A stretch of DNA of 64,000 nt, taken from Heliocidaris tuberculata (lineage: Eukaryota; Echinodermata; Echinoidea; Camarodonta; Echinometridae). The position numbers were made by a program, and so were the translations under genes. Location of the stretch: the NCBI GenBank assembly GCA_025618425.1, contig CM046846.1, forward strand, positions 668,001 through 732,000, in the 5' to 3' direction. Within the stretch, counting starts at the first letter, position 1, and each line of letters starts with the position of its first letter. Shown one piece after another: positions 1 through 64,000 of this stretch. A model generated the notes under the pieces. That model made no database searches. It saw only the letters and a list, made by a program, of their open reading frames with translations, and was not told where the DNA came from.

Positions 1-270
1 GTTGATGACAAATTACAAAGTATTCTCGTGAATCACTGATATAGGGCACCTGAGTCACTGACAGATGATTCAGTTAAAGAACTGAATAACTAAAATTTAA
101 TGTAAAGGCCAGTTAAACAAAATTTCACATCCTTATAGGGCCTATAATACGATTTGCATATTATGATTTTGTATAAGCCCCATGTTTGTAAGCCCCCCCC
201 CCCCCGCGCCCTTAATTGCGCTCCATATGGCCCCATCCCATCTTTCATGCCTCAGTGAAGGTCAACTTTT

Positions 271-1112
271 GCCAGAGTTGGCAGAATTTTGCTTTCTGGC
301 AGAATTTTGACCGCTTCAGCATCTAGCATTATGCTAGGCATAATTTGACAAAATTTAGCAGAATTTTAGCATAATTATTCTGGTGGTTCTTTTTTTTTTT
401 GTTGCTTGTCAGAGTATTTTTGAGTAAAAATACACCCAAAAATGTTTTTTTGTTTTTTTTTGTTTTTTTGTTTTTTTTTGCTTGTCAGAATTTTTGAGTA
501 AAAAGTCCCCCCCAAAATGCTAATAACCCTTTTTTTTTGGGGGGGGGGGGCTTGTTAGAGAATTTTTGAGTAAAATTTTGATTTAGCAGTAAAATTTTTG
601 ATTTAGCAGAATTTTCGCTGCTCGCTAGCAGAATCGTACTTTTTTGCTTGCCACACTGCCTAAGGATCTATGTGCCATTACAGCGTGGGTGCCCCGCAAG
701 GTTGCCAGAGTTGGCAGAATTCTGCTTTCTGGCAGAATTTTGACCGCTTTAGCATCTAGCATTATGCTAGGCATAATTTGATATATTGTTTGTTTTTTTT
801 TGCTTGTCAGAGAATTTTTGAGTAAAAATACACCCCAAAATGCTGATAACCTTCTTTTTTTTTTTTTGCTTGTCAGAGAATTTTTGAGTAAAAGTCCCAC
901 CAAAAAATGCTTATAACCTTTTTTTTTTTTTTTTTTTTTGCTTGTCAGAGGATTTTTGAGCAAAAAGTCCCCCCCCCCAAATACTGATAACCTTTTTTTT
1001 TTTTTTTTGGCTTGTCAGAGCAATTTTGAGTAAAGATTTAGCAGTAAGATTTTTGATTTTGCAGAATTTTCGCTATTCCCTAGCAGAATAGTATTTTTTT
1101 CGCTGGCCACAC
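271..1112. repeat. Tandemly duplicated ~400-bp block with internal ~70-bp repeats
   Basis: The block at 271-660 is repeated at 704-1112. Both copies start GCCAGAGTTGGCAGAATT and end near GCCACACTG. Inside each, a unit of about 70 bp (T-run, then GCTTGTCAGAGAATTTTTGA) recurs: about three times in the first copy (406, 480, 550) and four in the second (802, 868, 940, 1010). The open frame on the minus strand here is only this repeat read through. Confidence 0.85.
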
Positions 1113-1113
1113 T

Positions 1114-1491
1114 GGTACCCCGTGCCCCGGTACGGTGCCGTCATTGCTGTGTCCCATCGCATCGCATCCTAACCCACTCTCACTTTCATACAATTGCCTA
1201 TTTCATTCTTAACCCATCTTAACCAAATACCGATACCGCAAGTCGTTCTAACGATAAAATATGATTTTGATGTTTAATCCTATACAAATTTTATGTTTTC
1301 AATGTTTTCAATACGACAAGACCTCAACTTGAAGATCTCGTGCAGATGTAGAGTAGTAATGACTCGGAATAATTAATAATAAACGCACCTAGCGCACTCC
1401 GATCCGGCCGAGATCCGTGCCATACATATCCGTATTGCTGGTTTGCGCGCGCTCAATGCATAGCAGCAATTTTTATGCGAAAGAAGAAAAC
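1114..1491 (+). promoter_or_regulatory. Probable promoter / 5' leader of TMEM131
   Basis: Unique sequence between the upstream repeats and the start codon. It is somewhat richer in CG just before the ATG (around 1395-1455). I see no convincing TATA box, and the transcription start cannot be placed from sequence. Confidence 0.4.
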
Positions 1492-63413
<61,922 letters not shown>

Positions 63414-63960
63414 AAAGAGAGGAAGAGAGCATTGAGTCATGGTTTAAACATAGACAAGCATTTCTTCTTTTTTTTTTCCCCCTCAATTTTTGTTTCTCCT
63501 CACCCCTCCCCTGCACATAATTGTCAAGCAAGTACATCTCATAGTGTTTTAAATTCTTGTACAAATCAGATGGTATCTTTTTAATCTTATTTATATGTAG
63601 TGAGTTGGTAAGGATGTTTGATTGCGCAAGCGCAATCTGTCATGATCAGTTCCATTTAGTACCATTATGACATAGGTGATCAACACAAAGTGAAGAATGG
63701 GTTTCATCATGACAGTAGTAAGAAATGTTTGAATGTGAAAGAAACTATCTGCATGAGTGTAAAACCAAAATGTATCTTGGATCTTGAAGATACTATATAC
63801 AATCGGAATGACATGGGCTGCAGGCTGATGGAGGAAACATCAATAGGTGAAATGTAATGTGTAGGTTATTCAGTAATTGTGATGCAATGTTTTCGTGTGA
63901 AGTGTTTGCACAACCAAAGGAGTAAATAAAGTTTAGATGTCTAAATCTTCTGTTTACACA
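63414..63960 (+). other. TMEM131: TMEM131 3' UTR
   Basis: AT-rich sequence after the stop that contains no further ORF of note and runs to a poly(A) signal. The exact cleavage point is not visible; it is expected 10-30 nt after 63930. Confidence 0.7.
63925..63930 (+). terminator. Polyadenylation signal AATAAA
   Basis: Canonical AATAAA about 510 nt after the stop codon. It is the last such signal before the window end and has T-rich sequence downstream. Confidence 0.7.
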
Positions 63961-64000
63961 CTAATTTTTGTAATTGAAAAGTTTCAATACCTTTTCTTTT

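Noticed and set aside
625..963. 112-codon minus-strand frame with LLKNSLTSKKKK repeats
   Set aside because: Reads through the T-rich upstream repeat units; the protein repeats mirror the DNA repeat.
1417..1491. N-terminal extension of TMEM131 from a GTG at 1417
   Set aside because: GTG is not an expected start in this context. The ATG at 1492 has a strong Kozak context and directly begins a plausible signal peptide.

Overview
The window is animal genomic DNA, AT-rich and intron-rich. It is filled almost end to end by one plus-strand protein-coding gene, the single invertebrate orthologue of TMEM131/TMEM131L. I assembled 35 coding exons by hand (1492 to 63413). Every intron is GT-AG, every junction keeps frame, and the joined CDS is 5,670 nt, or 1,889 residues plus stop. 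Human TMEM131 is about the same length. The host is most likely an echinoderm, probably a sea urchin: the protein is deuterostome-like, the introns are large and AT-rich, and the short-element termini (for example GGGGGTGTTTCATAAAGCT and CAGTCAAACCTG) are of types abundant in marine invertebrates. That assignment is inference; the sequence does not prove the species.

Layout. Bases 1-1113 upstream are a simple-repeat-rich block present twice in tandem. The probable promoter/5' leader follows, and exon 1 (1492-1612) encodes the signal peptide. Exons 2 to 5 are tiny islands in introns of 5 to 11 kb (6508, 15653, 26504, 31310). From 37.5 kb onward exons are dense. Exons 4-26 encode the ER-luminal Ig-like/PapD-like modules, exon 26 the single membrane span, and exons 26-35 a long low-complexity cytosolic tail. 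The stop is at 63411-63413 and a poly(A) signal at 63925-63930, so the window ends just past the gene.

The introns hold many non-autonomous mobile elements: six TTAA-flanked elements in two or three families (one family four times), two hAT-type elements with perfect 8-bp target duplications, several TA-flanked mariner-type elements, Harbinger-like short elements, long foldbacks, a tRNA-Glu-derived SINE, and a 5'-truncated L1/Tx1-like LINE fragment with a 13-bp target duplication and another element nested in it. A TA-flanked element also carries a 5S-rRNA-like internal promoter fragment. Satellite arrays include a 27-bp array in intron 3, a 26-bp array in intron 8 and a G-rich 38-bp array in intron 9.

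The most unusual signals are splice-site linked. The intron 8 array starts at the exon 8 donor and repeats a near-perfect copy of that donor (GTGGGTAAGT) at least nine times. In intron 10, two decayed copies follow the 3' half of exon 10 plus its donor at a 95-bp period. No complete second gene was found on either strand.
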